64,000 nucleotides of DNA from Glandiceps talaboti (Eukaryota; Hemichordata; Enteropneusta; Spengelidae). A program made the translations under genes and the position numbers. The stretch covers positions 3,686,975 to 3,750,974 of the forward strand of contig NC_135554.1 of assembly GCF_964340395.1 (NCBI RefSeq), written 5' to 3'. Every line of letters begins with the position of its first letter. Positions within the stretch are counted from its first letter, which is position 1. The notes under the pieces are model-generated. The model was not told where the DNA came from. It searched no databases and was given only the letters and a program-made list of their open reading frames with translations. Positions 1-11,373 of the stretch are shown here, one piece after another.

Positions 1-541
1 AATGTTTGTAGTGAAATTGACCAACCCACCCCCCTGATAAAAAGAGGATTAAATGTTTGATAGCTCTCTACTGAGCTCTGTATGCAGTTGAATTTAGGCC
101 GCATTGAAAATTGATTACTCTAAAATCCATATTATCTAGTCAATGCTAGGGGTGTCACCGCTGCCAAGCAATTCTTTGTTGCCAATTTGAATCACCATAC
201 AAGGACACATACTTTTTTTTTGGGGGGGGGGAGAGGGTTAACATACATGCACATGCTTGACTGCGAATATGAAGAGTTATAATGGAATGTGCCATTATAA
301 CTCTAAACCATACAAACATACATACAGAAAGTTAAAATGAATGGGGGACTTTATTGTATTGTTGTAATGAATATGACGCACAACGGTGATGGCAAATAAA
401 GATGGCGACACGGCAGTAATAGAGATGGCGGCGACACGGCGGAGGTTTATGAGGTTTATGTGTGTTGGTATGAGAGATTAAGGCCATAGACAGCAAGTGA
501 AAAATATGTAAAACCTACAAAGGACTAACCAACGAACCATT
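1..541. other. Intergenic, no gene seen
   Basis: No convincing coding region, RNA gene or recognisable element. Two G-runs (around 221-236) and a short GC-richer stretch with repeated gatggcg motifs (391-440) are the only notable points. Confidence 0.6.
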
Positions 542-680
542 GCCAACCAACCAACCAACCGACCAACCGACCAACCAACCAACCAACCAAACAACCAAAC
601 AACCAACCGACCAACCAACCAACCAACCAACCAACCAACCGACCAACCAACCAACCAACGCCAACCAACCAAACAACAAA
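542..680. repeat. (CCAA)n tetranucleotide microsatellite
   Basis: Runs of ccaa with scattered ccga and aaca variants fill this stretch. A 4-bp period leaves all frames open, so proline/threonine/asparagine/glutamine-rich and tryptophan/leucine/valine-rich open frames appear on the two strands; these are artefacts. Confidence 0.95.
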
Positions 681-1967
681 GTAATCAACCCTAGAGACCC
701 ACCTAGTCAGAGAAAACCAAAATCCACAAGAAACCAGACGTACGGAAAGGGATAACAAAAATCGAGGAGTGCTGTTTGTGTATGTCAATATGTAATATAT
801 GATCATGTGCAGCAAAGACTGCGGACCGAAACGCGAGGTAGATGATGGCGCAGATATGACAATTGGTGCCGGAGACGCAAAAATGATAGTGTATTTGATG
901 TACGTATGTTGGAAGGGGTGAGGTGGGATAGTTAAAAGAGCAATCACTCATGCAGCCATACAAACTAAAAAAAACTCAAAAAACTTACTTGGTGCTGATG
1001 TCTGAAACTGTTTTTCTGTTCTTCTAAACTCCTCCAAAAGTTCTACTAATAAAATAACTTAAAAATACATATCAATACATAAATTACATTTTAATAGATA
1101 TACATAAATGCAAAATACACATCAGTATAGTAATAATCAAATACATCGATCAGTCTTGGGTCTTCTTATCACCACAGGCTAAAAGAAAGAAATTTAAGAA
1201 ATAGTATAAGAATTGAAGTATTCACTCACAATGCAATTATATTATTTTCTAAATTTATTTTATATTGCAGACATGACAATCAAATAGAAATAAAGTTTCT
1301 AAATCTAACTTTCAATGTATAAACATATTAAATATTAAAAAGAAAGTTTTTTGACTCACATTTTCCATCATTTGTCCATCTTTGTCGAGCCTGGCTTCCT
1401 GAAAATAAACTTGCATGGAAATTGTATTAATACAGTTTGGTTAATATATTGTGTTTTATTTAATAAAATAATGAAAAAATACATTCAATATAAATTACAT
1501 TTACCAAAGTGCTCCCATATGGTTGATATTAAATTTTCAAGGTTATAATTTGTAGACAATATTTTTTTATGAAATGGGGTGAAAGGAAGAAATCAAATCT
1601 TGACGAAGGTAAACTTGCCCAGGTTTGGGAAACCACTATAAAGAAAGAACTGTGTGTATAAATTTGCAAACACAGTATAATTAATTGATTTTTTATTGTT
1701 CTACTGTTTCTCCCTGAAAAATCGACCCCAATGGTTAGAAAAGCCAATGAGAATAAGTCAAGCAAAAACATTTTTATACTATTAAATTGATTATGAAATA
1801 ATAACTGACTAAAGTTGCATAAAGTGGGTAGAATTTGTATGTGTTATCAAAATGTGTATTTTTGTCCTATCTCAGAGAATTAAATTTTTTTTGCAGAAGT
1901 AATATGGGAGGGGGGGGGGGTGCACAACTCCCATAGGTGGGAAAGGTCTGCTGGAAAGCAGTGTTTT
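681..1967. other. Intergenic, no gene seen
   Basis: AT-rich sequence without a supportable gene. A G-homopolymer lies at about 1909-1920. Short open frames here have no start context, domain or splice context that would support them. Confidence 0.55.
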
Positions 1968-3041
1968 TTTGTATACTTTTCTGGGCTGGAAAACTTTGGA
2001 AAACCCTGCTCAGCTGGACTGATAGATTTTGCTTCAGTTGCAGCTTAGAATAAATCTATAAATTTCAAAACATTATTACAATTCTTAAAAGTGAGATTTC
2101 ATTTTCCAAAAGACAATTAATTTGGTCAGTTTTTAGCTATTTCATCGTACAAACTGCTGCCTGTATCTATCATAGATCTGTAGCGTATCTATTTTGTGCT
2201 ATAAAGTTGGTATTAGAAAGTGTCTCCATTTTTGGGTATGTAGTATGACAACAGTAAGGGCTTGGTAATCTTAGCAAAGCCTCCTAGTATCATTTCACAC
2301 AGAGTTGTCCTGTCATATGAACATGTTTAATGAGAGTAATCCATAATGCCAATACTATTTCAACTTTAAGTGCAATTAATTATGAAAGGAGAACAGTCAT
2401 TGGTGCCTAATTATGTGCTTATTTACTATATATTAGTATTTATTATATATTAGTATTTATCATACATTAGTATTTATTATATTAGTACTTATTACTTATT
2501 AGTGATTATTTATTATATGTTATTATTATTACCCTAAAGTTATTATTATTATTATTGTTATTAAGATAGAATTTAATAGTAGGGCCGGCAAAGAAAATTT
2601 ATCTAAAGTGTGCTTCTTTGAACTAGTATTGGCAAAATAAACCACTTTTATTAATTTTGTTCACATGACCATATATCCCAGGATGAGGTGGGCAACTCTT
2701 TGTGAAATGACATAGGGAGGCTATGTTGAAACCCCCAAAAACCAAACTGTTGTCATACTACACACCCTAAAAATGGTCTGACTCTTTCTTATACCAACTG
2801 TATCACTCAAAATACATACTATACAGGTCTATAATACATGCAGACGGTAGTTCATATGATGTAATACCTAAAAACTGATCAAAAATAATTAATTTTTTGA
2901 GAAATGAAATCTTACTTTTAGCAATTGTAAGAATTATTTTGAAAAATATATCAATATTTTGAACTACAATTAAAATAAAATCAACCAGTCTAGATGGGCA
3001 GGGTTATCCAAAATCTTCTCGCCTAGAAAAGTATATACCCT
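1968..3041. mobile_element. Palindromic (foldback/MITE-like) element
   Basis: The stretch 1968-2335 recurs as an imperfect reverse complement at 2655-3041. Matching landmarks include tatacttttct at 1971 against agaaaagtata near 3024, gtagtatgacaacagt near 2240 against its complement near 2745, and tcatttcacacagagttg near 2291 against its complement near 2697. The arms are about 370 bp around a ~320-bp AT-rich loop that holds a short tattagtatttat tandem run (about 2430-2500). No transposase is present. Non-autonomous foldback DNA transposons look like this; the superfamily and target duplication were not determined. Confidence 0.7.
2425..2570. repeat. AT-rich short tandem repeat in foldback loop
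   Basis: Repeated tatattagtatttat units are followed by ttattatta triplets in the loop between the two inverted arms. Confidence 0.8.
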
Positions 3042-3639
3042 ATATCATACATGTACATGTACCTTATGACATATGCATACAGACTTTACAGCAGACCTTC
3101 CCCGTATAGTCCATGGGAGCTCAAGGCCAGGTTTCAAAATAAAGCTTGTTTTATGATTAATTATGCAGAAAATATTGATTTTTGATGACAAATATGGCAT
3201 ATTTTCCGAATGACATGTCACCTTTGTGCCAGTTTTGAAAGAAATCAGATATTGGAAGTCTGAGCCCATTGTAATAGTCACTCACTTTGGGGGACTAAAA
3301 GTGCTTTTGCTGGATGAATTCTATTCCCTTTTCTAAACATTGTGATCTCTGATTGAGAGAGAAACACAAGTGTGGTAAACCATAATATTTTTGTTCAAAA
3401 TTTCAATTGATAAATATTGAATCAAACTTTTATGATTCAGTTTTAATTTAGCAAAACCAATTGCAACCTACAGGGGCATTTTGGTTTACACCAGTTATAT
3501 TTTTACAGCTTTTATATTATTTATTTTTTACAGAGGTTAATGAGGGAGATGGTAGTTCTCTTATAAAAACTTTTTTTTAAAACTCCTCCCATGTAACAAA
3601 AACTACTCTAATGGTGAAAAACTAATGGTCCTTGCTCAG
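3042..3639. other. Intergenic, no gene seen
   Basis: AT-rich sequence between the foldback element and the satellite. No gene, RNA or element recognised. Confidence 0.5.
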
Positions 3640-6600
3640 TGCTCGGGGATCATCATGTTATAGACTTTTTGTAATTACAGATTTTTAGTTGTAGTCTTTT
3701 TAGCCCTAATTTGCATATCACTGATGAAATTATCATATCAAGAATACATCTTAATCTAATTATAGACAACCAAAAAGACATTTTTAGATCATAATTTACA
3801 TATCACTGATTGGATCATGTTATAGACCTTTTGTAAATATAGACTTAGTTTTAGTCTTTATAGCCCTAATTTGCATATCACTGATGAGATAAACACATCA
3901 AGAATACATCTTAAACTAATGATAGATTTTTTACCATAAATACACATTTTTAGGCACTAATTTGCATATTACTGATTGGATCATCTTATTATAGACTTTT
4001 TAAAATAAAGACCGTTAGTTTTAGGCTTTTTAGCCCTAATTTGCATATCATCGATGAGATCATAGTATTAAGAATACATCTTAAACTAATGATAGACTTT
4101 TGACCAAAAAGCCACATTATTAGCCCCTAATTTGCATATCACTGAAGAGATCATCTTGTTATAGACGTTTTGTAAATATAGACTTTTAGTTTGAGGCTTT
4201 TTAGCCCTAATTTGCATATCACTGATGAGATCATGGTATTAAGAATACATCTAAATCTAATGATAGATTTTTGACCAAAAAGACACATTTTCAGACACTA
4301 ATTTGCATATTACTGATTGGATCATCTTCTTATAGCATTTTTGTAAGTATAGACTTTTAGTTTTAGTCTTTTTAGCCCTAATTTGCATATCACTGATGAG
4401 ATAAACACATCAAGAGTACATCTTAATCTCTTGATAGATTTTTGACCAAAAAGACACGTTATTAGGCACTAATTTGCATATTACTGATTGGATCAACTTG
4501 TTATAGACTTTCTTTTAGTTTGAGTCTTTTAAGCCCTAATTTGCATATCACTGATGAGATAAACACATCAAGAGTACATCTTAATCTAATGATAGACTTT
4601 TGACCAAAAAGACACGTTATTAGGCACTAATTTGCATATTACTGATTGGATCATCTTGTTATAGACTTTGTAAATATAGACTTTTAGTTTTAGTCTTTGT
4701 AGCCCTAATTTGCATATCACTAATGAGATAAACACATCAAAATTACATCTTAATCTAATGATAGAATTTTGACCAAAAAGACATATTATTAGGCACTAAT
4801 TTGCATATTACTGATTGGATCATCTTGTTATAGACTTTCTTTTAGTTTGAGTCTTTTTAGCCCTAATTTGCATATCACTGATGAGATAAACACATCAAAA
4901 TTACATCTTAATCTAATGATAGACTTTTGACCAAAAAGACACATTATTAGACACTAATTTGCATATTACTGATTGGATCATCTTGTTATAGACTTTCTTT
5001 TAGTTTGAGTCTTTTTAGCCCTAATTTGCATATCAGTGATGAGATAAACACATCAAGAATACATCTTAATCTAATGATAGACTTTTGACCAAAAAGACAC
5101 GTTATTAGGCACTAATTTGCATATTACTGATTGGATCATCTTGTTATAGACTTTCTTTTAGTTTAAGTCTTTTTAGCCCTAATTTGCATATCAGTGATGA
5201 GATAAACACATCAAGAATACATCTTAATCTAATGATAGACTTTTGACCAAAAAGACATATTATTAGGCACTAATTTGCATATTACTGATTGGATCATCTT
5301 GTTATAGACTTTATAAATATAGACTTTTAGTTTTAGTCTTTGTAGCCCTAATTTGCATATCACTAATGAGATAAACACATCAAAATTACATCTTAATCTA
5401 ATGATAGAATTTTGACCAAAAAGACACATTATTAGGCACTAATTTGCATATTACTGATTGGATCATCTTGTTATAGACTTTCTTTTAGTTTGAGTCTTTT
5501 TAGCCCTAATTTGCATATCACTGATGAGATAAACACATCAAGAGTACATCTTAATCTAATGATAGACTTTTGACCAAAAAGACACATTATTAGACACTAA
5601 TTTGCATATTACTGATTGGATCATCTTGTTATAGACTTTCTTTTAGTTTGAGTCTTTTTAGCCCTAATTTGCATATCACTGATGAGATAAACACATCAAG
5701 AGTACATCTTAATCTAATGATAGACTTTTGACCAAAAAGACACATTATTAGACACTAATTTGCATATTACTGATTGGATCATCTTGTTATAGACTTTCTT
5801 TTAGTTTGAGTCTTTTTAGCCCTAATTTGCATATCACTGATGAGATAAACACATCAAGAGTACATCTTAATCTAATGATAGACTTTTGACCAAAAAGACA
5901 CATTATTAGACACTAATTTGCATATTACTGATTGGATCATCTTGTTATAGACTTTCTTTTAGTTTGAGTCTTTTTAGCCCTAATTTGCATATCAGTGATG
6001 AGATAAACACATCAAGAATACATCTTAATCTAATGATAGACTTTTGACCAAAAAGACACATTATTAGGCACTAATTTGCATATTACTGATTGGATCATCT
6101 TGTTATAGACTTTCTTTTAGTTTGAGTCTTTTTAGCCCTAATTTGCATATCAGTGATGAGATAAACACATCAAGAATACATCTTAATCTAATGATAGAAT
6201 TTTGACCAAAAAGACATATTATTAGGCACTAATTTGCATATTACTGATTGGATCATCTTGTTATAGACTTTCTTTTAGTTTGAGTCTTTTTAGCCCTAAT
6301 TTGCATATCAGTGATGAGATAAACACATCAAGAGTACATCTTAATCTAATGATAGACTTTTGACCAAAAAGACACATTATTAGGCACTAATTTGCATATT
6401 ACTGATTGGATCATCTTGTTATAGACTATTTTATTTTTAATCTTCTTAGCCCTAATTTGCATATCAGTGATGAGATAAACACATCAAGAATACATCTTAA
6501 TCTAATGATAGACTTTTGACCAAAAAGACACATTATTAGGCACTAATTTGCATATTACTGATTGGATCATCTTGTTATAGACTATTTTATTGTTAGTCTT

Positions 6601-8395
6601 TTTAGCCCTAATTTGCATATCACTGATGAGATAAACACATCAAGAATACATCTTAATTTAATGATAGATTTTTGATCAAAAAGACTCATTATTAGGCACT
6701 AATTTGCATATTACTGATTGGATCATCTTGTTATAGACTATTTTATTGTTAGTCTTTTTAGCCCTAATTTGCATATCACTGATGAGATAAACACATCAAG
6801 AATACATCTTAATCTAATGATAGACTTTTGATCAAAAAGACTCATTATTAGGCACTAATTTGCATATTACTGATTGGATCATCTTGTTATAGACTTTTTG
6901 TAAATATAGACTTAGTTTTAGTCTTTTTAGCCTTAATTTGCATATCACTGATGAGATAAACACATCAAGAATGCATATTAATCTAATGATAGATTTTTGA
7001 CCAAAAAGACACATTTTAGGCACTAATTTGCATATTACTGATTGGATCATCTTGTTATAGACTTTCCTTTATTTTTAGTCTTTTAAGCCCTAATTTGAAT
7101 ATCACTGATGAGATAAACACATCAAGAATACATCTTAATCTAATGATAGATTTTTGACCAAAAAGACACATTATTAGGCACTAATTTGCATATTACTGAT
7201 TGGATCATCTTGTTATAGACTATTTTATTGTTAGTCTTTTTAGCCCTAATTTGCATATCACTGATGAGATAAACACATCAAGAATACATCTTAATTTAAT
7301 GATAGATTTTTGATCAAAAAGACTCATTATTAGGCACTAATTTGCATATTACTGATTGGATCATCTTGTTATAGACTATTTTATTGTTAGTCTTTTTAGC
7401 CCTAATTTGCATATCACTGATGAGATAAACACATCAAGAATACATCTTAATCTAATGATAGACTTTTGATCAAAAAGACTCATTATTAGGCACTAATTTG
7501 CATATTACTGATTGGATCATCTTGTTATAGACTTTTTGTAAATATAGACTTAGTTTTAGTCTTTTTAGCCCTAATTTGCATATCACTGATGAGATAAACA
7601 CATCAAGAATGCATATTAATCTAATGATAGATTTTTGACCAAAAAGACACATTTTAGGCACTAATTTGCATATTACTGATTGGATCATCTTGTTATAGAC
7701 TTTCCTTTATTTTTAGTCTTTTAAGCCCTAATTTGAATATCACTGATGAGATAAACACATCAAGAATACATCTTAATCTAATGATAGATTTTTGACCAAA
7801 AAGACACATTATTAGGCACTAATTTGCATATTACTGATTGGATTATCTTAGACATTTTGTAAATATAGACATTTAGTCTTAGTCTTTTTAGCTCTAATTT
7901 GCATATCACTGATGAGATAAACACATCGAGTACATCTAAATCTAATGATAGATTTTTGACCAAAAAGACACATTATTAGGCACTAATTTGCATATTACTG
8001 ATGAGATAAACACATCAAGAATACATCTTAATCTAATGATAGATTTTTGACCAAAACGACACATTATTAGGCACTAATTTGCATATTACTGATTGGATCA
8101 TCTTGTTATAGACTTTTTATAAATATCGACATTTAGTTTTAGTGTTTTTAGCCCTAATTTGCATATCACTGATGAGATAAACACATCAAGAGTACATCTT
8201 AATCTAATGATAGATTTTTGACCAAAAAGACATATTATTAGGCACAAATTTGCATATTACTGATTGGATCATCTTGTTATAGACTTTCCTTTATTTTTAG
8301 TCTTTTAAGCCCTAATTTGAATATCACTGATGAGATAAACACATCCAGAATACATCTTAATCTAATGATAGATCTTTGACCAAAAAGATGAGATC
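3640..8395. repeat. ~158-bp dimeric satellite carrying octamer motifs
   Basis: About 30 head-to-tail units. Spacing measured between successive tagccctaat landmarks (5501, 5659, 5817) is 158 bp. Each unit contains two related half-units, one with ccctaatttgcatatcac and one with cactaatttgcatattac, so the ancestral monomer was probably about 79 bp. Each half carries ATTTGCAT, the reverse complement of the ATGCAAAT octamer. Divergence is higher at the left edge (3640-4500) and lower in the middle. A few units have lost the octamer by a c-to-a change to tttgaat (near 7093, 7731, 8318). Small minus-strand open frames recur every few units and are repeat by-products. Confidence 0.95.
6583..7858. 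repeat. 638-bp higher-order duplication inside the satellite
   Basis: The landmark tattttattgttagtc occurs at 6583 and again at 7221, and the intervening variants (caaaaagactcat, gaatgcatattaat, gacacattttagg) recur in the same order. This is a four-unit block copied as a whole, a recent local amplification. Confidence 0.8.
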
Positions 8396-8786
8396 ATAAG
8401 CCTTAATTTGGTTTTGAGACACATATATTTGATCACTATACCATGGGTATAACTGAAGCGGTGACATTATTTTGTATTGTAATTTATGAATGTTCTGACC
8501 ATCACAAAACGAAAAATAAATTTGGTACACATTGTTGGTTGTTATGTGGTTATTAGCTATATTTGTAATATTGTAAACAAACTTATCTTTTTCATCATCT
8601 TCAAAGAAGAATGTCTTTACGGAAATAACTCTTAAATTTGTAACATGAATGAAAAAAATATGCGCTGCAGAGCAAAATACACGGGTTTTAATTTTGTATG
8701 ATTAGCATTTTAATGAAAGAAATATTTCGATTCAACTTTGTATTTCTTGAAAAAAAACTAACTAACTAGATTTTGCGAAAACTTTA
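8396..8786. other. Intergenic, no gene seen
   Basis: Unique AT-rich sequence after the satellite; nothing recognised. Confidence 0.5.
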
Positions 8787-9000
8787 ACCCTAATTAGAAG
8801 TGGCACAGTCAGTATTTCTAGAAACAATCTATTTTAAGTTTACATTTAGTTAACTAGTTTTTGCGAAAGTTGTTAATTTTAGAATGGGAACCCTAATTAG
8901 AAGTGGCACAGTCTGTATTTCTAGGAACAACCTATTTTAAGTTTACATTTGGTTTACTAGTTTTGGGGTAACTTTAGTATGGGACCCTAAATAGAAGTGG
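8787..9000. repeat. ~100-bp unit, three diverged copies
   Basis: The landmark accctaattagaagtgg occurs at 8787 and 8890, with a decayed copy at 8984. Each of the first two is followed by cacagt, gtatttctag and attttaagtttacattt. Spacing is 103 then 94 bp. Confidence 0.85.
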
Positions 9001-9199
9001 TTTTCTGTGGTTATAGGCAATTATGGTTTTCAAGTTTGTGTTTCGTAAATAGTCTAATATAAACATCAATGATTTTTCATTTGAACATGGCAAAATACAA
9101 TTGTTTCGGTTGTGAAAGAAATGTGTATACCGGAGGTGGCTGAATTTATAGGAATCTGGGTACCCGAGAACAACTTGTACATGACTATGTATGACGTAT

Positions 9200-9841
9200 C
9201 TATTCAAATTTGTTTGTCGATAAATTTTGATTTGTATTTTTTATTCGTAGATAAATGTTGATATGTATTTTGTATTTGTATTTTGCGTTCTTAATGTTCT
9301 CGAAAATGGGGAATATTACAGTCTGTGCCACTTGAACAACCAATGACAAACTTTCCTCCTGACAAAACCGTCTAAATCCTAACCTGTCAACCCGGGCCGC
9401 CACCTTCCCGCCAAAAAAGGTACCGCGCCGAAATTGCCACCATGGCCCCCATTCCCATACAACGGGCCCAAATGCAGCAGAAAGAACAAACATTGCAAAC
9501 CGACTTATCTCATATACCATCCTTCGACGTTCTCGCAGGGACCAAACCATGATAAATTGACGAACCAATACGCAAACCATTGACTTCCATTCTCGAACAG
9601 TCTCTATTGTACGGCGAACAAACATCTGAAGCAAACACAGCATCCATACGGTGATACACATTGCAATTTTTCCTTCCAACTTCCTCTTTTCGACCAGTGA
9701 GCGAAGTAGACAGCATACAGCATCCAGGACCCATACCAAACATCGGAATATTCTTCTATCATCCACTCTCAGCAGTACAAGGCTTCGGACATATACTATG
9801 ACGACATAGACCAGGGTGAGCAGCACAATACCAGTATCCAT
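9200..9841 (-). CDS. Candidate gene of unknown family, hydrophobic 213-residue product
   Basis: A minus-strand frame opens with ATG at 9841 in good context (ACAAAGATGG) and runs to a stop at 9200. I do not recognise the family. The first 24 residues are a hydrophobic segment after MDTG, consistent with a signal anchor. Further hydrophobic stretches lie at about residues 34-50, 59-75 and 115-129, separated by basic, arginine-rich loops. Base composition is clearly more GC-rich than the surroundings from about 9350 to 9840. The last ~30 residues come from AT-rich, low-complexity sequence and may be read-through into an intron: a candidate donor CAG|GTTAGG has its cut at about 9383. A TATA box and a CCAAT box sit at the right distances upstream. 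It could be a first exon of a spliced gene or a chance frame in a CpG-rich promoter. Confidence 0.4.
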   Translation of the reverse strand: MDTGIVLLTLVYVVIVYVRSLVLLRVDDRRIFRCLVWVLDAVCCLLRSLVEKRKLEGKIAMCITVWMLCLLQMFVRRTIETVREWKSMVCVLVRQFIMVWSLRERRRMVYEISRFAMFVLSAAFGPVVWEWGPWWQFRRGTFFGGKVAARVDRLGFRRFCQEESLSLVVQVAQTVIFPIFENIKNAKYKYKIHINIYLRIKNTNQNLSTNKFE

Positions 9842-9897
9842 CTTTGTTTATCGTTTGCTGGAGTCGCAAAGACAGTTTGAAAATGTATCACGCGTCA

Positions 9898-9905
9898 TTT
9901 ATATA
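9898..9905 (-). promoter_or_regulatory. TATA box upstream of the 9841 start
   Basis: TATATAAA on the minus strand, 57 bp upstream of the ATG. This predicts transcription start near 9870 and a 5' UTR of about 30 nt. Confidence 0.5.
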
Positions 9906-9944
9906 CCCAACCCAAGATGTTAGATTCCTGTCGAGAACCATGAA

Positions 9945-9949
9945 CCAAT
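9945..9949 (-). promoter_or_regulatory. CCAAT box (ATTGG on minus strand)
   Basis: Lies about 75 bp upstream of the start predicted from the TATA box, the classic spacing for a CCAAT element. Confidence 0.4.
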
Positions 9950-10407
9950 CAGACCTAGAGGATCAAAATTTTCCTCTACCCCTCCAGGTGCACTTTAAAG
10001 GTGGTGGCAGGGAAAATTATTGTGTTTGTAAGACTAGTTAGGTGTTGTTTGTTTCAAATTGGTCTATCACTTGACAGGGAGTACACGTGTTACATTTGAC
10101 AAACAACCAATCAAAAGTCCGGAGTTCATTTCTCCACATTCTTTTATTTTACAGGAATACAAACTTATGTAACGTGCACAGGGGTGAACACTGTGTAATG
10201 AAGGTATAGACTAGCGTTCCTCGCTAAATGCGTGCAATGACGGATAAGCACCGGTATTGTTGATGAATTATGAATGTATGTGTCGACCCCCGTTTGAATG
10301 AAAGTGTAATGTATAAAATTATGTGAAAACCAGGACGTGGTGACGGGGGCTATTGTCTTGGAATAATAAGGTGTTGTATTTTGTTACCAATTACTCAACT
10401 CGTTGAC
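9950..10407. other. Intergenic, no gene seen
   Basis: No coding evidence. It separates the candidate minus-strand promoter from the LINE and may contain LINE or LTR remnants that I cannot name. Confidence 0.4.
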
Positions 10408-10410
10408 ATA

Positions 10411-10510
10411 CAGTTTATTTATTTATTTCACGGAAGGCCGGCAAGTCCCATTTACAGGCTCCTAAAAATGAAAAATTCAAGAATACAAAACACACAAGCA
10501 TATCAAACAA
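10411..10510 (-). mobile_element. Possible antisense LINE 3'-tail remnant
   Basis: A tttatttatttattt run followed by cacggaaggccggc and cccatttacaggctcc reads on the minus strand as a short conserved block ending in a (TAAA)n tail. That is the usual layout of a 5'-truncated L2/CR1-type LINE 3' end. Based on general appearance only. Confidence 0.35.
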
Positions 10511-10581
10511 ACAAAACTAACTTAATGCACATTAAAAACACATTTTTCGATTACTTATTCTCTAAGTATGTCAGTCATTTC

Positions 10582-11373
10582 ATGATGAACGAAGAAGTCA
10601 TAGTCAAATACAGCTGTAAGTCTTGCACAGTCAACCAGTTCAATTCTGATAGAAATCTTTTAAACAGTTCATGTTCTTTCCTACATTGCAATGTCAGATC
10701 CCTTACAAAAAACTTTGATAGCTTTGTTAACTTTCTAAGCATGTTAGATCAAAATTTTCTTTTTATAGCTCTAACGGAAACATGGTTACATCCCGATTCA
10801 AATTGCTGTCTTTATGATTTGCCTTCCTATACTTTCGTTACTTGTAATCGTGAAGCCTCACAAGGTGGTGGAGTCGCTCTGTATTTTCACAATTCGCTGT
10901 CCTTCTCTCGCATTAACACATGTAAAATTAATCACTGCGAATCCATCTTTGGGGAAACTATGATCAACAACAAAAAGATTGTTATAGGCGTTATCTACAG
11001 AAGACCCAACACACCTTTTAATGAATTCATTGACAGTTTAGAAGCATGCCTTGATCAGGTGTCAGTGAACGGGCGTGATTGTATTCTCCTTGGCGATATG
11101 AATATTGACACATCTTTAGATAGCCCACCCGTTACTCATTACAATACTCTCCTGAATACATACAATATGACACAATTAATTAACACCCCTACCAGAGTTA
11201 CTAACACCTCACAAATATTACTGACCACTTTATTGAGTCCGGTACAATTGAAACAGACATTTCAGACCACTATCCAATTTTCGGCATTATTAAAAGTCTG
11301 CATCACGTTTTTGAAAACAGTACCAAAACACACATCTGCGATTTCAGGAATTACAACAAAGAGGCCTTCTTAG
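10582..11373 (+). pseudogene. LINE ORF2 part 1: endonuclease domain, frameshifted
   Basis: Start chosen at the ATG at 10582 (MMNEEV), the likely ORF2 start. Endonuclease/exonuclease/phosphatase (EEP) motifs seen in order are HCNVRSL, ALTETWL (metal-binding Glu region), GGGVALYF, VIYRRPN and LLGDMNIDT (catalytic Asp/Asn). The frame then departs from the family pattern near 11222. The conserved SDHYPI motif with the catalytic His is found in the next frame, so a frameshift of 1-2 nt inactivates the enzyme. The family role is nicking target DNA to prime reverse transcription. Residues after the frameshift up to the stop at 11373 are spurious. Confidence 0.85.

Noticed and set aside
3700-8300. 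Telomere-like ccctaa words in the satellite
   Set aside because: They occur once per half-unit within a 158-bp repeat, never as tandem TTAGGG/CCCTAA runs.
9442-9552. 36-codon plus-strand frame with a perfect GCCACCATGG start context
   Set aside because: Very short, overlaps the better-supported minus-strand candidate, and has no other support; the context is probably chance in GC-rich sequence.
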